The notes: generated from the letters alone by a model not told the origin. Positions 1 to 11,244 are shown, counted from the stretch's first letter. The stretch: DNA of 64,000 nucleotides from an uncultured Alcanivorax sp. (GCF_947258575.1 NZ_CAMYIV010000002.1:310001-374000); one strand, 5' to 3'. Made by a program: numbers and translations.

Positions 1-131
1 TGGACAAGCAGATACGAGGCCTTGAGATGCGTGAGAGCCCGATTGCTGACCTGGATATGGAGCGCTTAAAGCGGGAACGAATCAGGCTGAAGGACGAGGT
101 GTACCATCGTCTCAACAATGAAGCGAGCTAG
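1..131 (+). CDS. YdcH/DUF465 family small protein, C-terminal part (truncated by window start)
   Basis: The reading frame open from base 3 to the TAG at 129-131 encodes about 42 residues. They match the end of the YdcH (DUF465) family: a D-x-x-I..LE segment, the SPIADLDMERLKRERIRLKD stretch, and a short tail after VYHRL. These proteins are short (about 70-80 residues) helical-hairpin proteins of unknown biochemical role. The start lies outside the window, so neither length nor promoter can be judged. The gene is convergent with the Omp85-like gene. The 100 bases between them contain only a weak 4-bp hairpin followed by a T run (about 173-193), a possible terminator. Confidence 0.8.
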   Translation, partial: DKQIRGLEMRESPIADLDMERLKRERIRLKDEVYHRLNNEAS

Positions 132-231
132 TTTTATTGTTTGAGAAAAAGTCTTAAATTTCCGTTACGAGTCCTGAAAAGCAGGCTTTTTTTGCTCTTC
201 GTGACTCGCCACAGGCAGTGACGTAGGGCAC

Positions 232-2028
232 CTAGAAATCCACCCTTCCTGACACAATGAACTGGACATCGTCGACTTCGTCCTGATCTACCAGTGGTGC
301 TGCTACATCCAGATGCAGCACCCGATCCACTCTGAATTTACTGGGGCTCAGGCGTAGTCCCAGTCCCGCGTTAGCCAGGGTGCTGCCGCGGGGCTCACCC
401 TGTTCCCAGGCTTGCCCGGCGTCCACATAAACGGCTCCGCCCACATAGGCCAGGTTGAAAATTTGCCAATTGGTAAAGCGGCGTCGCTCAACGGAAAAGA
501 CCCAGCGGCGGTCGCCACGCTGATAGTTGGTTGGGTAACCGCGAAGGTTATCGTTGCCACCAATGGTCAGTTGTTCATCCTGACGCAGATTGCTACCGGC
601 GTTCAGATTGAGGCGCGCGAACCAGCGATTGTTCTGGTTGAGGAAATAGTAATAACTGAGGTTTCCCCCATAGATGGTGCTGACAAAATCATCGTCTTGA
701 TAACGCCCGCTTGCAGACAAGCCGCTGCGAAACAAGTGATGCTTGCGAATAAAGCGGGTGTTGTTGGTGCTCATGTTGAAAATGATCGACTCGGCATTGC
801 TGCCGAGGGATTCGCTGGCGTGCCCCACACGCGCAAAGTGATACCAGCCCAGGCGAATGTCTTCCTGACGCTGGGCGCGGTTCAGATTTGAGGCTACCAG
901 ATGCTGGTTCTCCTGATATTCCAGGGACAACCAGGGGTACACGCGACGCTCGTCCTCGGGCAGCGAGGTGGTTTCGTCGGGGACCGCGCTAAAGCGTTCC
1001 TCTTCGTCGGTGATCCCCAGCCGCCAGCGGATAACAGCTTTTTCCTTAACCCCCGGCGACCAGCCAATAAACGCTTCGTAACGGTTATCCTCAAGACGAT
1101 AGCGATTGACCGTCTGATCATTTACCTCGATGCGTTCCAGCAGGTTTTCCCGCTGTACGTCGACGCCGCCAGACCAGTGGCTGTTCAGTTGATAGAAGGG
1201 CCGTACCAGGCCGCCTGACAGGGATTCACCGTCACTGGCATTGGTATAGCTAAGATTCAGTTGTACCCGCGCGGGGAGCAGAGGGTTGCGGTAACTGAAG
1301 AAATGGCCGCTGCGGTCGGCATCATCGAAGTAGCCGGTGGCGACCCTCTGGCCGCTGCCCAACAAATTACTTTCCGTGAAACCGGCGCTGGTGCTGTCAT
1401 CGCCGCCGGAACGCGATGCCGAGGCAGAGGGTGAAAAAGTCCACACATCCCTAACTACCACCAACAGGTCTATGGTGTCTGCACAGACCTTGTGGGGGAC
1501 GATCATGGCATCGACAAGATAGTCGTTACCACGCAGTAGTCGTTCATTTTCCCTGAGGCGATCCCGTTCAAGCGACTCACCACGGGTCAGGATCATCTGC
1601 TTTTGCAGGGTGCTTTTTCGTGTCTCGATATGCAGAAAGTTGGCTGCCCGATACAGCCAGTTATCCTCAGCCGGATCGTCTTCGTTGAAGATGGGCAGCA
1701 CGGTGTAGTGAATCTCGCCGATGGAACGTCCCTGGTAGTCACTGAAGTCCACGTTCTGGCGGGTCTCGACAAATTCAAACAGGGCAGGATCACCGTAATC
1801 GTAGATAACGTTACAGCTTTCATCCGGGGAGGAGGCCCAGCTCGGCAAGGGCAACAACAACAGGAATGCCGTCAGCCAGGAAATGCCAAACCCGGCCCGG
1901 GAGAGTTGTTGCCGCTGCGTACCGGGACACAGTGCCTGCATGAACGAACGCCTTACCGGGAGAGCTTTCACTCTACAAAGCCCTCGACGGGAATGACAAG
2001 TTTTCTGCCGTACCTGGCACTCTTTCAT
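232..2028 (-). CDS. Omp85/BamA-like outer membrane beta-barrel protein
   Basis: Predicted outer membrane protein of the Omp85 (surface antigen D15) superfamily. A hydrophobic signal segment (GISWLTAFLLLLPLP, about residues 48-62) is followed by one POTRA-like region (about 95-200). The barrel is rich in alternating aromatic residues and contains a GGNDNLRGYPTNY motif resembling the conserved VRGF/Y loop-6 motif of Omp85 proteins. The last residue is Phe, the usual barrel C-terminus. With one POTRA-like region it is smaller than BamA or TamA and closer to accessory Omp85 proteins; whether it secretes a partner or moves lipid cannot be told. The start at 2028 sits one base after the upstream stop, with GGA just before it. 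An internal ATG at 1941, nearer the signal segment, would also give an exported protein. It is probably co-transcribed with the preceding exported protein. Confidence 0.75.
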   Translation of the reverse strand: MKECQVRQKTCHSRRGLCRVKALPVRRSFMQALCPGTQRQQLSRAGFGISWLTAFLLLLPLPSWASSPDESCNVIYDYGDPALFEFVETRQNVDFSDYQGRSIGEIHYTVLPIFNEDDPAEDNWLYRAANFLHIETRKSTLQKQMILTRGESLERDRLRENERLLRGNDYLVDAMIVPHKVCADTIDLLVVVRDVWTFSPSASASRSGGDDSTSAGFTESNLLGSGQRVATGYFDDADRSGHFFSYRNPLLPARVQLNLSYTNASDGESLSGGLVRPFYQLNSHWSGGVDVQRENLLERIEVNDQTVNRYRLEDNRYEAFIGWSPGVKEKAVIRWRLGITDEEERFSAVPDETTSLPEDERRVYPWLSLEYQENQHLVASNLNRAQRQEDIRLGWYHFARVGHASESLGSNAESIIFNMSTNNTRFIRKHHLFRSGLSASGRYQDDDFVSTIYGGNLSYYYFLNQNNRWFARLNLNAGSNLRQDEQLTIGGNDNLRGYPTNYQRGDRRWVFSVERRRFTNWQIFNLAYVGGAVYVDAGQAWEQGEPRGSTLANAGLGLRLSPSKFRVDRVLHLDVAAPLVDQDEVDDVQFIVSGRVDF

Positions 2029-2029
2029 G

Positions 2030-3304
2030 TTATTCCAATGTCAGGGTGGCGCTCGGCTCGTCCAGTTGCTGGCGGGCGTAGTTACCTGGCGCAAGCCCCT
2101 GGCTGTCCTTGCTGTAGAACAGCCGGGTAACAAAATAAAACTCCTGGCCAAAGGGTATGTCCGTCAATGAAAAGCCCACATTGGGAAGCTGGCCAGGGAA
2201 ACGTTCAGGGTCGTTAACTAGTGAAGCATCATCCTGGTAGAGCAGACGGGCAGGGGTATCAAAGCCCTTCAGGAACGCCAACTGGGCGAGCAGATCAAAA
2301 CCACGGCCAGTGCTGAACCATATCCAGTTGTCACCGCCCAGCGGTTTGTCGAGCATGGCCTTTTCGGCGTCGGACAACCGACCATCCGTGATCGCAAGAT
2401 GATTGCCGGTCCAACTGGTCATCAGTTGGCTGTCATAGAGGCCATTGCCGTCCAGGGAAATGTCCAGTGCCGGGCGTTTCACAACGGTTTCGGCGATGCC
2501 GGGCAGGGTGAAGCGACTATGGATCTCCATCTGTTTGGGCATCACCAGAAAATAATTGTTGATGCGCAGCACGGGAACCTTGGCAACGGTTACCGACGTG
2601 GACGCGTAAACCAGCGCTGCCAGAGGGCCATTGATGACCTGTTTGACCTTGGGGTCCAGGTTGTTGTTGCTCAGGGTGATCCGGTTGTTTTCTCCGAAGA
2701 GACCGGCACTGAGGCGTAATTTAAGGGTATCGAGAATGCTCTGTCGCTCACCGTTTTCGCCTTCAAAGCCGCGAAAGTAAAAGTCGCTCCAGTTGAACAG
2801 GTTGCCGCCCGCCATGCTCAGTGCATAGTCGGTGCTTTTGATGGTCATGGACTGCGGGTCGAACTGAACGTAACGATCAGTATTCTGCAGGTAGGCATTC
2901 TTGATCAGGTAAAAGTAACGGGTTTGGCCACCTTGTTCCACGGCCAGTTCTGCTGCCACCTGTTCGGTAACCGGGCCATCAAGGGGTTGGCCGCCATCTT
3001 CAAAACGCAGCAGCAGGCGATCCTCGGCATCGATCCGCAGGGGGTCGCCAACCGGGCTGGTGCTGTCATCTTCTTCGAAATAGGGGTAGCCCTGTTCTGA
3101 CCATTGCACCCACTGATGCGGCACGGGCGCCAGCCGCCCATCCTGAATGGTGAAGAACGAATAGAGCCCGCTCTGCTTTCCATGCAGGGTTTTGAAGGTT
3201 TCGCCGGTAAGCGTAATGATCTGCGCGTGCAAGGTGCCGGACAGAGCCGGCAAAAGGAACAGCAGGGCAGCTGCCAACGTCGGCAAGCGTTTATTATTCT
3301 TCAT
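2030..3304 (-). CDS. Exported protein of unknown function, partner of the Omp85-like barrel
   Basis: A 424-residue protein with a clear Sec signal peptide (KR near the N-terminus, a hydrophobic core, then a predicted cut after TLHA, about residue 27). The mature part is beta-rich, with frequent aromatic and Asp/Asn residues, and has no family motif I can name. It ends one base before the Omp85-like start, so the two are almost certainly translationally coupled and act in the envelope together. A periplasmic or surface role is inferred only from the signal peptide and this partner. A hairpin at 3351-3372 separates it from the leucine/acetoacetate operon upstream. Confidence 0.65.
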   Translation of the reverse strand: MKNNKRLPTLAAALLFLLPALSGTLHAQIITLTGETFKTLHGKQSGLYSFFTIQDGRLAPVPHQWVQWSEQGYPYFEEDDSTSPVGDPLRIDAEDRLLLRFEDGGQPLDGPVTEQVAAELAVEQGGQTRYFYLIKNAYLQNTDRYVQFDPQSMTIKSTDYALSMAGGNLFNWSDFYFRGFEGENGERQSILDTLKLRLSAGLFGENNRITLSNNNLDPKVKQVINGPLAALVYASTSVTVAKVPVLRINNYFLVMPKQMEIHSRFTLPGIAETVVKRPALDISLDGNGLYDSQLMTSWTGNHLAITDGRLSDAEKAMLDKPLGGDNWIWFSTGRGFDLLAQLAFLKGFDTPARLLYQDDASLVNDPERFPGQLPNVGFSLTDIPFGQEFYFVTRLFYSKDSQGLAPGNYARQQLDEPSATLTLE

Positions 3305-3350
3305 GTTTTACATCACTGGGCCGGTATAAGCCTACATGATGCGCGTTTAA

Positions 3351-3372
3351 ACCGGGCCGTCAATGGCCCGGT
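3351..3372 (-). terminator. Hairpin ending the liu-aacS transcript
   Basis: ACCGGGCC (3351-3358) and GGCCCGGT (3365-3372) form a perfect 8-bp stem with a 6-base loop, 11 bases past the acetoacetyl-CoA synthetase stop. On the minus strand it is followed by TTTAAA, so the U-run is short. It is probably the end of the leucine operon, but could also be a stability hairpin. Confidence 0.5.
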
Positions 3373-3382
3373 AAACGGACGG

Positions 3383-5323
<1,941 letters not shown>

Positions 5324-5333
5324 TGTGTTCTCC

Positions 5334-5368
5334 CAAGTGTCAGGTGTCCGGCAGCAAGTGTCCGGCGG
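5334..5368. repeat. Heptamer array, five 7-bp units (liuD-aacS gap)
   Basis: Five contiguous units on the plus strand: CAAGTGT, CAGGTGT, CCGGCAG, CAAGTGT, CCGGCGG. Units 1 and 4 are identical; units 3 and 5 differ at one base. It lies in the 87-base gap between liuD and aacS. It is a single-orientation example of a repeat type seen at several other loci here. Confidence 0.7.
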
Positions 5369-5410
5369 TTTCAATCAGCTCGGTAATACGGCCGGATGGC
5401 CGCGACTGTC

Positions 5411-7360
5411 TCAAGCCTCAGCGGTCTCTTCAAATTCCACCAGCAAGGTGCCTTCGCTGACGCTGTCGCCGACGGCCACATGAAAATCATGGACTGTCCC
5501 CGGCACCGTAGCGCGCAGGGTGTGCTCCATCTTCATGGCCTCCAGTGTAATCACCGCATCGCCAGCAGCAACGGTATCGCCGGCCGACACGTGCAGGGCC
5601 ACGATAGTGCCGCTCATGGGCGCGATGAAGCCGGCTTCTTCGTCGTGCCGGGCACTCTCACGGCTGGGGTTCAATGTGACCGCACGGGCCTGGCCGGCCA
5701 CGAACAACAGCAGGGTGTTGTCATCCTTGCGGGCATAGCGTGCGCGCAGACCGTTGTTACCCCAGTGCAGGTTGATGGTCTGCGCATCCATTGTCGCAAC
5801 AAGGGGGGCCTGCTTGTCGCCCACAGACGCGGAGCCATCTTGTTCGCGGACCGTGATCAGGTCGCCATCGACCTGAAGCAGGGTTTGCCGGAAACGTCGG
5901 CCCAGCGGCCGCCAGCCCTGCAGGCTTTGCCAGGGGGAATCGCCGGTGTTGTCGGTGGCGAATACCTGGCTGGCAGCCAGGGCCAGCAGCTCGGGGGCCG
6001 TCTGCGTGGCCTCCAGCAGTTGCGGGCGGTGTTCCAGAAGACGGGTATCCAGTTCGCCACCGGCAAAGGCTGCGTCGTTGAGTACCCGGTGCAGGAAAGG
6101 GGCATTGTGATGGATGCCGCTCAGTTCCAGGGCTTCCAGAGCCGTGATCAGTTTCTGGCGGGCCTCATTGCGTGACGCGCCATGGCAGATCAATTTGGCG
6201 ATCATGGGATCATAATGGTCGTCTACCCGATCGCCATTTTCATAACCGGCATCCACCCGGGCCACTTCATGGGGCCAGCGCAGATGGCTGAGCAGGCCGG
6301 AGGAGGGCAGGAATCCCTGCTCCGGATTTTCCGCGTAGAGACGCACTTCCATGGCGTGGCCGTGACGCTCGATCTGATGCTGCGCTTTGGGCAGCGGTTC
6401 GCCGGCGGCGACGGCGAGCTGCCAGGCAACCAGGTCTTCGCCGGTAATCATTTCCGTCACCGGGTGCTCTACCTGCAGACGCGTGTTCATTTCCATGAAG
6501 TAGAACTGGCCATCGGGACCGTAGAGGAACTCGACGGTGCCGGCACCGCGATAATCAATGGCCTTGGCCGCTTGAACTGCGGCGTTGCCAAAGGCGTCCC
6601 GGGTGGCCTCATCCAGGCCAGGTGCCGGGGCTTCCTCAATGATTTTCTGATGGCGACGCTGTACCGAACAGTCGCGCTCGAAAAGGTGTACGGCGTTGCC
6701 GTGATTGTCGGCGAATACCTGCACTTCCACATGGCGAGCCGTGGGCAGATAGCGCTCCAGCAGTACCCGGTCATCGCCGAAGGCACCGCGGGCTTCGCGG
6801 CGTGCTGCCGCCAGCGCTTCGGAGAACTCGCCGGCGTTGTTGACCACACGCATGCCCTTGCCGCCACCGCCGGCCACCGCCTTGATCAGAAGCGGGAAAC
6901 CTACCTGCTCACTGGCACGAACCAGGTCGTCATCACTGGCGCCTTCTTCGTCGAAACCGGGCAATACCGGCACACCGCTGGTTGCCATCAATTGCCGGGC
7001 GGCGGCCTTGTCGCCCATGACGTCGATGGCGCGGGCATTAGGCCCGACAAAAATGATGCCGGCGTTTTCGCAGGCGGCGGCAAAGGCAGTGTTCTCGGAA
7101 AGGAATCCGTAACCCGGGTGAATGGCATCGGCGCCGGTATCCTTGGCGGCGGCGATGACCTTGTCGATGACCAGGTAGCTTTCCCGCGCCGGGGCCGGAC
7201 CCAGACAGACCGCCTGATCCGCTTCACGCACATGGGGCAGGGTGGCGTCGGCCTCGGAGTAGACCGCCACGGTGGCAATACCCTGCTGGTGGCAGGTGCG
7301 GATAATACGCCGGGCAATTTCGCCACGGTTGGCGATCAGGAGTTTTTTTATCTGTGCCAT
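5411..7360 (-). CDS. liuD: 3-methylcrotonyl-CoA carboxylase alpha (biotin-carrying) subunit
   Basis: Biotin carboxylase plus biotin carrier subunit of methylcrotonyl-CoA carboxylase, which converts 3-methylcrotonyl-CoA to 3-methylglutaconyl-CoA in leucine catabolism. Domains in order: biotin carboxylase N-domain (KKLLIANRGEIARRI), ATP-grasp with the glycine-rich loop KAVAGGGGKGM (about 160-171), biotin carboxylase C-domain, a linker, and a C-terminal biotinyl domain with the biotinylation motif EAMKMEH (Lys about 609). At 649 residues it has the expected size. The operon also holds the carboxyltransferase (liuB) and the next enzyme (liuC), which favours MCC over acetyl-, propionyl- or geranyl-CoA carboxylase. 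Confidence 0.93.
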   Translation of the reverse strand: MAQIKKLLIANRGEIARRIIRTCHQQGIATVAVYSEADATLPHVREADQAVCLGPAPARESYLVIDKVIAAAKDTGADAIHPGYGFLSENTAFAAACENAGIIFVGPNARAIDVMGDKAAARQLMATSGVPVLPGFDEEGASDDDLVRASEQVGFPLLIKAVAGGGGKGMRVVNNAGEFSEALAAARREARGAFGDDRVLLERYLPTARHVEVQVFADNHGNAVHLFERDCSVQRRHQKIIEEAPAPGLDEATRDAFGNAAVQAAKAIDYRGAGTVEFLYGPDGQFYFMEMNTRLQVEHPVTEMITGEDLVAWQLAVAAGEPLPKAQHQIERHGHAMEVRLYAENPEQGFLPSSGLLSHLRWPHEVARVDAGYENGDRVDDHYDPMIAKLICHGASRNEARQKLITALEALELSGIHHNAPFLHRVLNDAAFAGGELDTRLLEHRPQLLEATQTAPELLALAASQVFATDNTGDSPWQSLQGWRPLGRRFRQTLLQVDGDLITVREQDGSASVGDKQAPLVATMDAQTINLHWGNNGLRARYARKDDNTLLLFVAGQARAVTLNPSRESARHDEEAGFIAPMSGTIVALHVSAGDTVAAGDAVITLEAMKMEHTLRATVPGTVHDFHVAVGDSVSEGTLLVEFEETAEA

Positions 7361-7378
7361 GTTGTTGCCTTTGTCCTG

Positions 7379-7445
7379 CCGCAGGAGCGTCGCCGGTGGC
7401 GCGATTCCGGCGTGGGTTGCCGCGCCGCCAGCGACGCTCCTGCGG
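7379..7445. repeat. REP-like palindrome between liuC and liuD
   Basis: CCGCAGGAGCGTCGC (7379-7393) and its exact reverse complement (7431-7445) are continued inward by 10 bases with two mismatches, giving a stem of about 25 bp around a 17-base loop. The AGGAGCG core resembles the REP family of pseudomonads and the elements near 38.2 and 48.0 kb. It fills nearly all of the 93-base gap inside the operon. Confidence 0.75.
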
Positions 7446-7453
7446 ATAGTGGG

Positions 7454-8227
7454 TCAGATCCAGTTCGCTGTTCGTTTTTCCAGAAAGGCGCTCAGTCCCT
7501 CCTGGCCTTCTTCGCCGGTACGCAGCCTGGCGATCAGGTTGGCGGTGTCGTTGAGCATGCTCTGACCGATTGGGCCGTCACTGACGCGGGCGATCAGGTT
7601 GCGTGCTTCGATCTGGGCACGGGGGCCGGCGCTGAGCAGGGCGGTGATGAGGTTGCTGACCGCCTCATCCAGTTCGCTCTCCGGTACCACTTCATGGGCA
7701 AGCCCAAGCGCGACTGCCTTACTGGCAGGAATGACCTCGGCCGTCATGAAATAGCGATTGGCCTGCCGGGCGCCCATGGCGCGCACCACATAGGGGCTGA
7801 TCACCGCCGGTACAATGCCCAGTTTTACCTCGCTGAGGCAGAAGCGGGCATTGTCGGCAGCCACCGCCATGTCGGCGGCGCAGATCAGGCCCAGCGCGCC
7901 GCCAAAGGCCGCGCCCTGCACCCGGGCGATGACAGGTTTGGGGCACTGGTCGATAGCCTGCATCAGCCGCGCCAGTTTCAGTGCATCGTCGCGGTTCTGT
8001 TGCGCATCCAGTTTGCCCATGGCGCGCATCCAGTTCAGGTCTGCACCGGCGGAGAAATGCTTGCCCGTGGCCTGAAGCACCACAATGCGCACGCTGTCAT
8101 CGTTACCGGCTTTTTCAAAGGCCTCGGTGAGCGAGGCGATAATGGTGTCGTCGAAGGCGTTGCGCTTGTCCGGATTATCCAGAGTGATTTGCGCCACACG
8201 GTCTTTGATCTGTGTCGTTACGCTCAT
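7454..8227 (-). CDS. liuC: Methylglutaconyl-CoA hydratase (enoyl-CoA hydratase family)
   Basis: Hydrates 3-methylglutaconyl-CoA to HMG-CoA. The 257 residues form a single crotonase domain: oxyanion-hole segments SAGADLNWMRAMG and QGAAFGGALGLICAADMAVA, and the catalytic-region SEVKLGIVPAVISPYV. General fold assignment is certain. The specific substrate is inferred from its place between the two MCC subunit genes and from the LNWM sequence after SAGAD, which is common in LiuC/AtuE-type hydratases. It starts at ATG 8227 and is flanked on both sides by palindromic repeats rather than by tight coupling. Confidence 0.88.
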   Translation of the reverse strand: MSVTTQIKDRVAQITLDNPDKRNAFDDTIIASLTEAFEKAGNDDSVRIVVLQATGKHFSAGADLNWMRAMGKLDAQQNRDDALKLARLMQAIDQCPKPVIARVQGAAFGGALGLICAADMAVAADNARFCLSEVKLGIVPAVISPYVVRAMGARQANRYFMTAEVIPASKAVALGLAHEVVPESELDEAVSNLITALLSAGPRAQIEARNLIARVSDGPIGQSMLNDTANLIARLRTGEEGQEGLSAFLEKRTANWI

Positions 8228-8247
8228 GTTATACGTCCGATGTTCTC

Positions 8248-8328
8248 GTAGGGTGCACTGAGCCTAGGGCGAACTGCACCGTTACGGCGTTGGATGGTGC
8301 AGTTCGCCTTAGGCTCAGTGCACCCTAC
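8248..8328. repeat. Long palindrome, GTAGGGTG family
   Basis: The 33 bases at 8248-8280 are the reverse complement of 8296-8328 with one mismatch, around a 15-base loop. Both ends begin GTAGGGTGCACTGAGCCTA. A related, more diverged element lies at 44310-44408. It occupies the liuB-liuC gap and would form a very stable mRNA hairpin. Confidence 0.85.
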
Positions 8329-8336
8329 TTGTGGTC

Positions 8337-8364
8337 TTTGCTTGCCGCGTGAAGCGTGCAAGTA
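8337..8364 (-). repeat. Short heptamer array downstream of liuB
   Basis: Read on the minus strand just after the liuB stop: TACTTGC, ACGCTTC, ACGCGGC, AAGCAAA, four 7-bp units sharing an A-x-x-x-x-C type pattern. The ACGCTTC unit also occurs downstream of the SDR gene at 39.26 kb. A weak member of the heptamer class. Confidence 0.45.
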
Positions 8365-8372
8365 TCTCTTAA

Positions 8373-9980
8373 TCACATCCGAAACACGCCATAACGCGTC
8401 TCTTCGATCGGTGCGTTCAAGCTGGCTGAGATGGCCAGCCCGAGGACATCACGGGTATCCGTCGGGTCAATCACGCCGTCGTCCCACAGTCTCGCGCTGG
8501 CATACCAGGGTTGCGCCATCTCTTCGTAGCGCTCGGTCATATCTGCCTGGAATGCGGTTGCTTCCTCGTCACTCCATTGCTGGCCTTTCTTCTTCAGCGA
8601 CGCCTGCTTTACCTGAGTGAGAACGCTGGCGGCCTGTTCGCCCCCCATCACGCAAATACGGGCATTGGGCCACATGAACATGAAGCGCGGATCATAGGCG
8701 CGCCCGCACATGCCGTAATTGCCGGCACCGAAACTGCCACCGGTGATCACTGTGAACTTGGGCACGCTGGCACAGGCCACGGCGTTGACCATCTTGGCGC
8801 CGTGTTTGGCGATACCTTCGGATTCGTATTTCTTGCCCACCATGAAGCCGGTGATGTTCTGCAGGAACAGCAACGGAATCTTTCGCTGGTTGCACAGCTC
8901 GATAAAGTGCGCGCCTTTCTGGGCAGATTCGGAGTAGAGCACGCCATCGTTGGCGAGAATGCCCACCGGGTAGCCATGGATATGGGCAAAGCCGCACACC
9001 AGGGTGGTGCCATAGCGGGCCTTGAATTCATCTAGCTCGGAGCCGTCTACCATACGGGCAATCAGTTCCCGCGCCGGCATGGGCTGGCGGGTAGTGGTGG
9101 GGATGACGCCGTATAGCTCGGTGGGATCGTAGGCCGGCGGGCGGACCGGTTGACGGTTTACCTGATCCGGCTTGTGCCAGTTCAGGTGCGCGATGGAACG
9201 GCGTGCCAGCTCCAGGGCATGGGGTTCGTCGTCGGCCAGATGGTCGGCCACGCCGGATTGTTCGCAGTGCAGGTTGGCGCCGCCCAGCTCTTCGGCGGTG
9301 ACCACCTCGCCGGTGGCAGCCTTCACCAGTGGTGGGCCGGCCAGGAAGATGGTGGCCTGTTCCTTCACCATGATCACTTCGTCGGCCATGGCCGGCACGT
9401 AGGCGCCGCCGGCGGTGCAGGAACCCAGTACCACACTGATCTGGGGAATGCCCCGGGCGGACATGTTGGCCATGTTGAAGAAGATGCGACCGAAGTGATC
9501 CCGGTCCGGAAACACTTCGTCTTGGCGGGGCAGGTTGGCACCGCCGGAATCCACCAGATAGACACAGGGCAGACGGTTTTCGGCAGCAATGGCCTGGGCC
9601 CGCAGGTGTTTTTTCACGGTGAGCGGGTAGTAGCTGCCGCCTTTCACCGAGGGGTCATTAGCGACGATCATGCATTCCACGCCGTGGATCTGACCGATGC
9701 CACCCACACAGCCCGCTGCCGGAACGTCTTCACCATAGACACCTTCGGCGGCCAGGGCGGAAATCTCCAGGAACGGTGAGCCTGGATCCAGGAGAAGATT
9801 GATGCGCTCGCGCACCGGCAGTTTGCCGCGTTCGCGCAGACGCTGTTCGGCAGCCTCACCTCCGCCGTGGGCGATGTGGTCCAGTTTTTCCTGCAGCTGC
9901 TGGCGCAGTGTCAGGTTGTGTTCCCGATTGGCCTGGAATTCCGGGCTGGCGGGATTGATCTGGCTATTGATCTTGGGCAT
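8373..9980 (-). CDS. liuB: 3-methylcrotonyl-CoA carboxylase beta (carboxyltransferase) subunit
   Basis: Carboxyltransferase subunit that moves CO2 from biotin on LiuD to 3-methylcrotonyl-CoA. The 535 residues cover the acyl-CoA carboxyltransferase N- and C-domains, with the oxyanion-type glycine motifs [11 protein letters not shown] and [20 protein letters not shown]. The [15 protein letters not shown] segment is typical of the MCC beta family. The ATG at 9980 has GAGG 5 bases upstream; a GTG 18 bases further up lacks a ribosome site and falls near a repeat array. It forms the enzyme with liuD two genes downstream. Confidence 0.93.
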   Translation of the reverse strand: MPKINSQINPASPEFQANREHNLTLRQQLQEKLDHIAHGGGEAAEQRLRERGKLPVRERINLLLDPGSPFLEISALAAEGVYGEDVPAAGCVGGIGQIHGVECMIVANDPSVKGGSYYPLTVKKHLRAQAIAAENRLPCVYLVDSGGANLPRQDEVFPDRDHFGRIFFNMANMSARGIPQISVVLGSCTAGGAYVPAMADEVIMVKEQATIFLAGPPLVKAATGEVVTAEELGGANLHCEQSGVADHLADDEPHALELARRSIAHLNWHKPDQVNRQPVRPPAYDPTELYGVIPTTTRQPMPARELIARMVDGSELDEFKARYGTTLVCGFAHIHGYPVGILANDGVLYSESAQKGAHFIELCNQRKIPLLFLQNITGFMVGKKYESEGIAKHGAKMVNAVACASVPKFTVITGGSFGAGNYGMCGRAYDPRFMFMWPNARICVMGGEQAASVLTQVKQASLKKKGQQWSDEEATAFQADMTERYEEMAQPWYASARLWDDGVIDPTDTRDVLGLAISASLNAPIEETRYGVFRM

Positions 9981-10003
9981 GGGCGCCTCACAAAACACTG
10001 TTA

Positions 10004-10070
10004 ACCACAGATGGCACAGAGCACACAGAGTAAAAAGATTCTTCTCAGTGAACGCTGTGCTCTTTGTGGT
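10004..10070. repeat. Inverted pair of heptamer arrays (liuA-liuB gap)
   Basis: Left arm, plus strand: ACCACAG, ATGGCAC, AGAGCAC, ACAGAGT (10004-10031). Right arm, minus strand: ACCACAA, AGAGCAC, AGCGTTC (10070-10050). The arms are inverted and share units, so the region can fold into a hairpin. It begins about 10 bases after the liuA stop. Confidence 0.7.
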
Positions 10071-10080
10071 AAATCATCTT

Positions 10081-11244
10081 TTACGCTGTTTCGTTAAACA
10101 GCTCACGGCCGATCAGCATGCGGCGGATTTCACTGGTGCCGGCGCCGATTTCATAGAGCTTGGCGTCGCGCAGCAGGCGGCCGGTGTTGTAGTCGTTGAT
10201 ATAGCCGTTGCCGCCCAGGGTCTGGATCGCTTCCAGGGCCATTTTGGTGGCGTTCTCGGCGCAGTAGAGGATTACGCCGGCGGCATCCTTGCGGTTGGTC
10301 TCGCCGCGGTCACAGGCCTGGGCCACGTGATAGAGATAGCTGCGGCTGGTGTTGAGCATCACATACATGTCGGCGATCTTGCCCTGCATCAGCTGGAATT
10401 CGCCGATGGCCTGGCCGAACTGTTTGCGTTCATGGATGTAGGGCACCACCTCATCCATGCAGGCCTGCATCACGCCCACCGGACCACCGGACAGAATGGT
10501 GCGCTCATAGTCCAGGCCGCTCATCAGGACCTTTACGCCCTCATTTTCCTTGCCAAGGATGTTCTCGGCGGGGACTTCGCAGTCTTCGAACACCAGCTCG
10601 CAGGTGTTGGAGCCACGCATGCCCAGTTTGTCGAGCTTCTGGGCCCGGGAGAAACCGGGGAAATCACGCTCGACGATGAAAGCCGTGATGCCACGGGGGC
10701 CAGCGCTGCTATCCGTCTTGGCATAGATCACGTAGGTATGGGCGTCAGGGCCGTTGGTGATCCACATCTTGTTGCCATTGAGGATGTAGCGGTCGCCTTT
10801 CTTTTCGGCGCGCAGCTTCATGCTGACCACATCAGAGCCGGCACCAGGCTCGCTCATGGCCAGAGCACCGATGTGCTCGCCGCTGATCAGTTTAGGCAGA
10901 TACGTGTCTTTCTGTTCAGCGCTACCGTTGATGGCAATCTGGTTAACACACAGATTGGAATGGGCACCGTAGGACAAGCCGATGGAGGCAGAGGCGCGGG
11001 AGATCTCTTCCACCACGATGGTGTGAGCCAGATAGCCCATATTGGCGCCGCCGTATTCTTCGCCGGCAGTGATTCCAAGAAGCCCCAGATCACCCATTTT
11101 CTTCCACATCTCCAGAGGGAACTCGTTGCTGCGGTCGATCTCGGCGGCGATGGGCGCGATTTCCTTCTGGGCGAAGGCGCGAGCCGTATCACGCAGGGCG
11201 TCAATGGTTTCGCCCAGGTGGAAGTTGAAGGTGCTGTTAAACAT
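10081..11244 (-). CDS. liuA: Isovaleryl-CoA dehydrogenase
   Basis: FAD enzyme oxidising isovaleryl-CoA to 3-methylcrotonyl-CoA, first committed step of the leucine branch here. The 387 residues show the acyl-CoA dehydrogenase N, middle ([16 protein letters not shown]) and C domains. The catalytic Glu is in the IVD position ([14 protein letters not shown]), while the usual C-terminal Glu position reads IGAGTSEIR. This is the diagnostic pattern of isovaleryl-CoA dehydrogenases. The ATG at 11244 follows AAGGA by 4 bases and overlaps the end of liuR, so the two are translationally coupled. A longer in-frame reading upstream lies inside liuR and is rejected. Confidence 0.95.
   Translation of the reverse strand: MFNSTFNFHLGETIDALRDTARAFAQKEIAPIAAEIDRSNEFPLEMWKKMGDLGLLGITAGEEYGGANMGYLAHTIVVEEISRASASIGLSYGAHSNLCVNQIAINGSAEQKDTYLPKLISGEHIGALAMSEPGAGSDVVSMKLRAEKKGDRYILNGNKMWITNGPDAHTYVIYAKTDSSAGPRGITAFIVERDFPGFSRAQKLDKLGMRGSNTCELVFEDCEVPAENILGKENEGVKVLMSGLDYERTILSGGPVGVMQACMDEVVPYIHERKQFGQAIGEFQLMQGKIADMYVMLNTSRSYLYHVAQACDRGETNRKDAAGVILYCAENATKMALEAIQTLGGNGYINDYNTGRLLRDAKLYEIGAGTSEIRRMLIGRELFNETA

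Noticed and set aside
6182-8251. Plus-strand open frame of 689 codons antisense to liuD and liuC
   Set aside because: Mirror of two well-conserved enzyme genes; it crosses their gap and a palindrome and has no recognisable domain.
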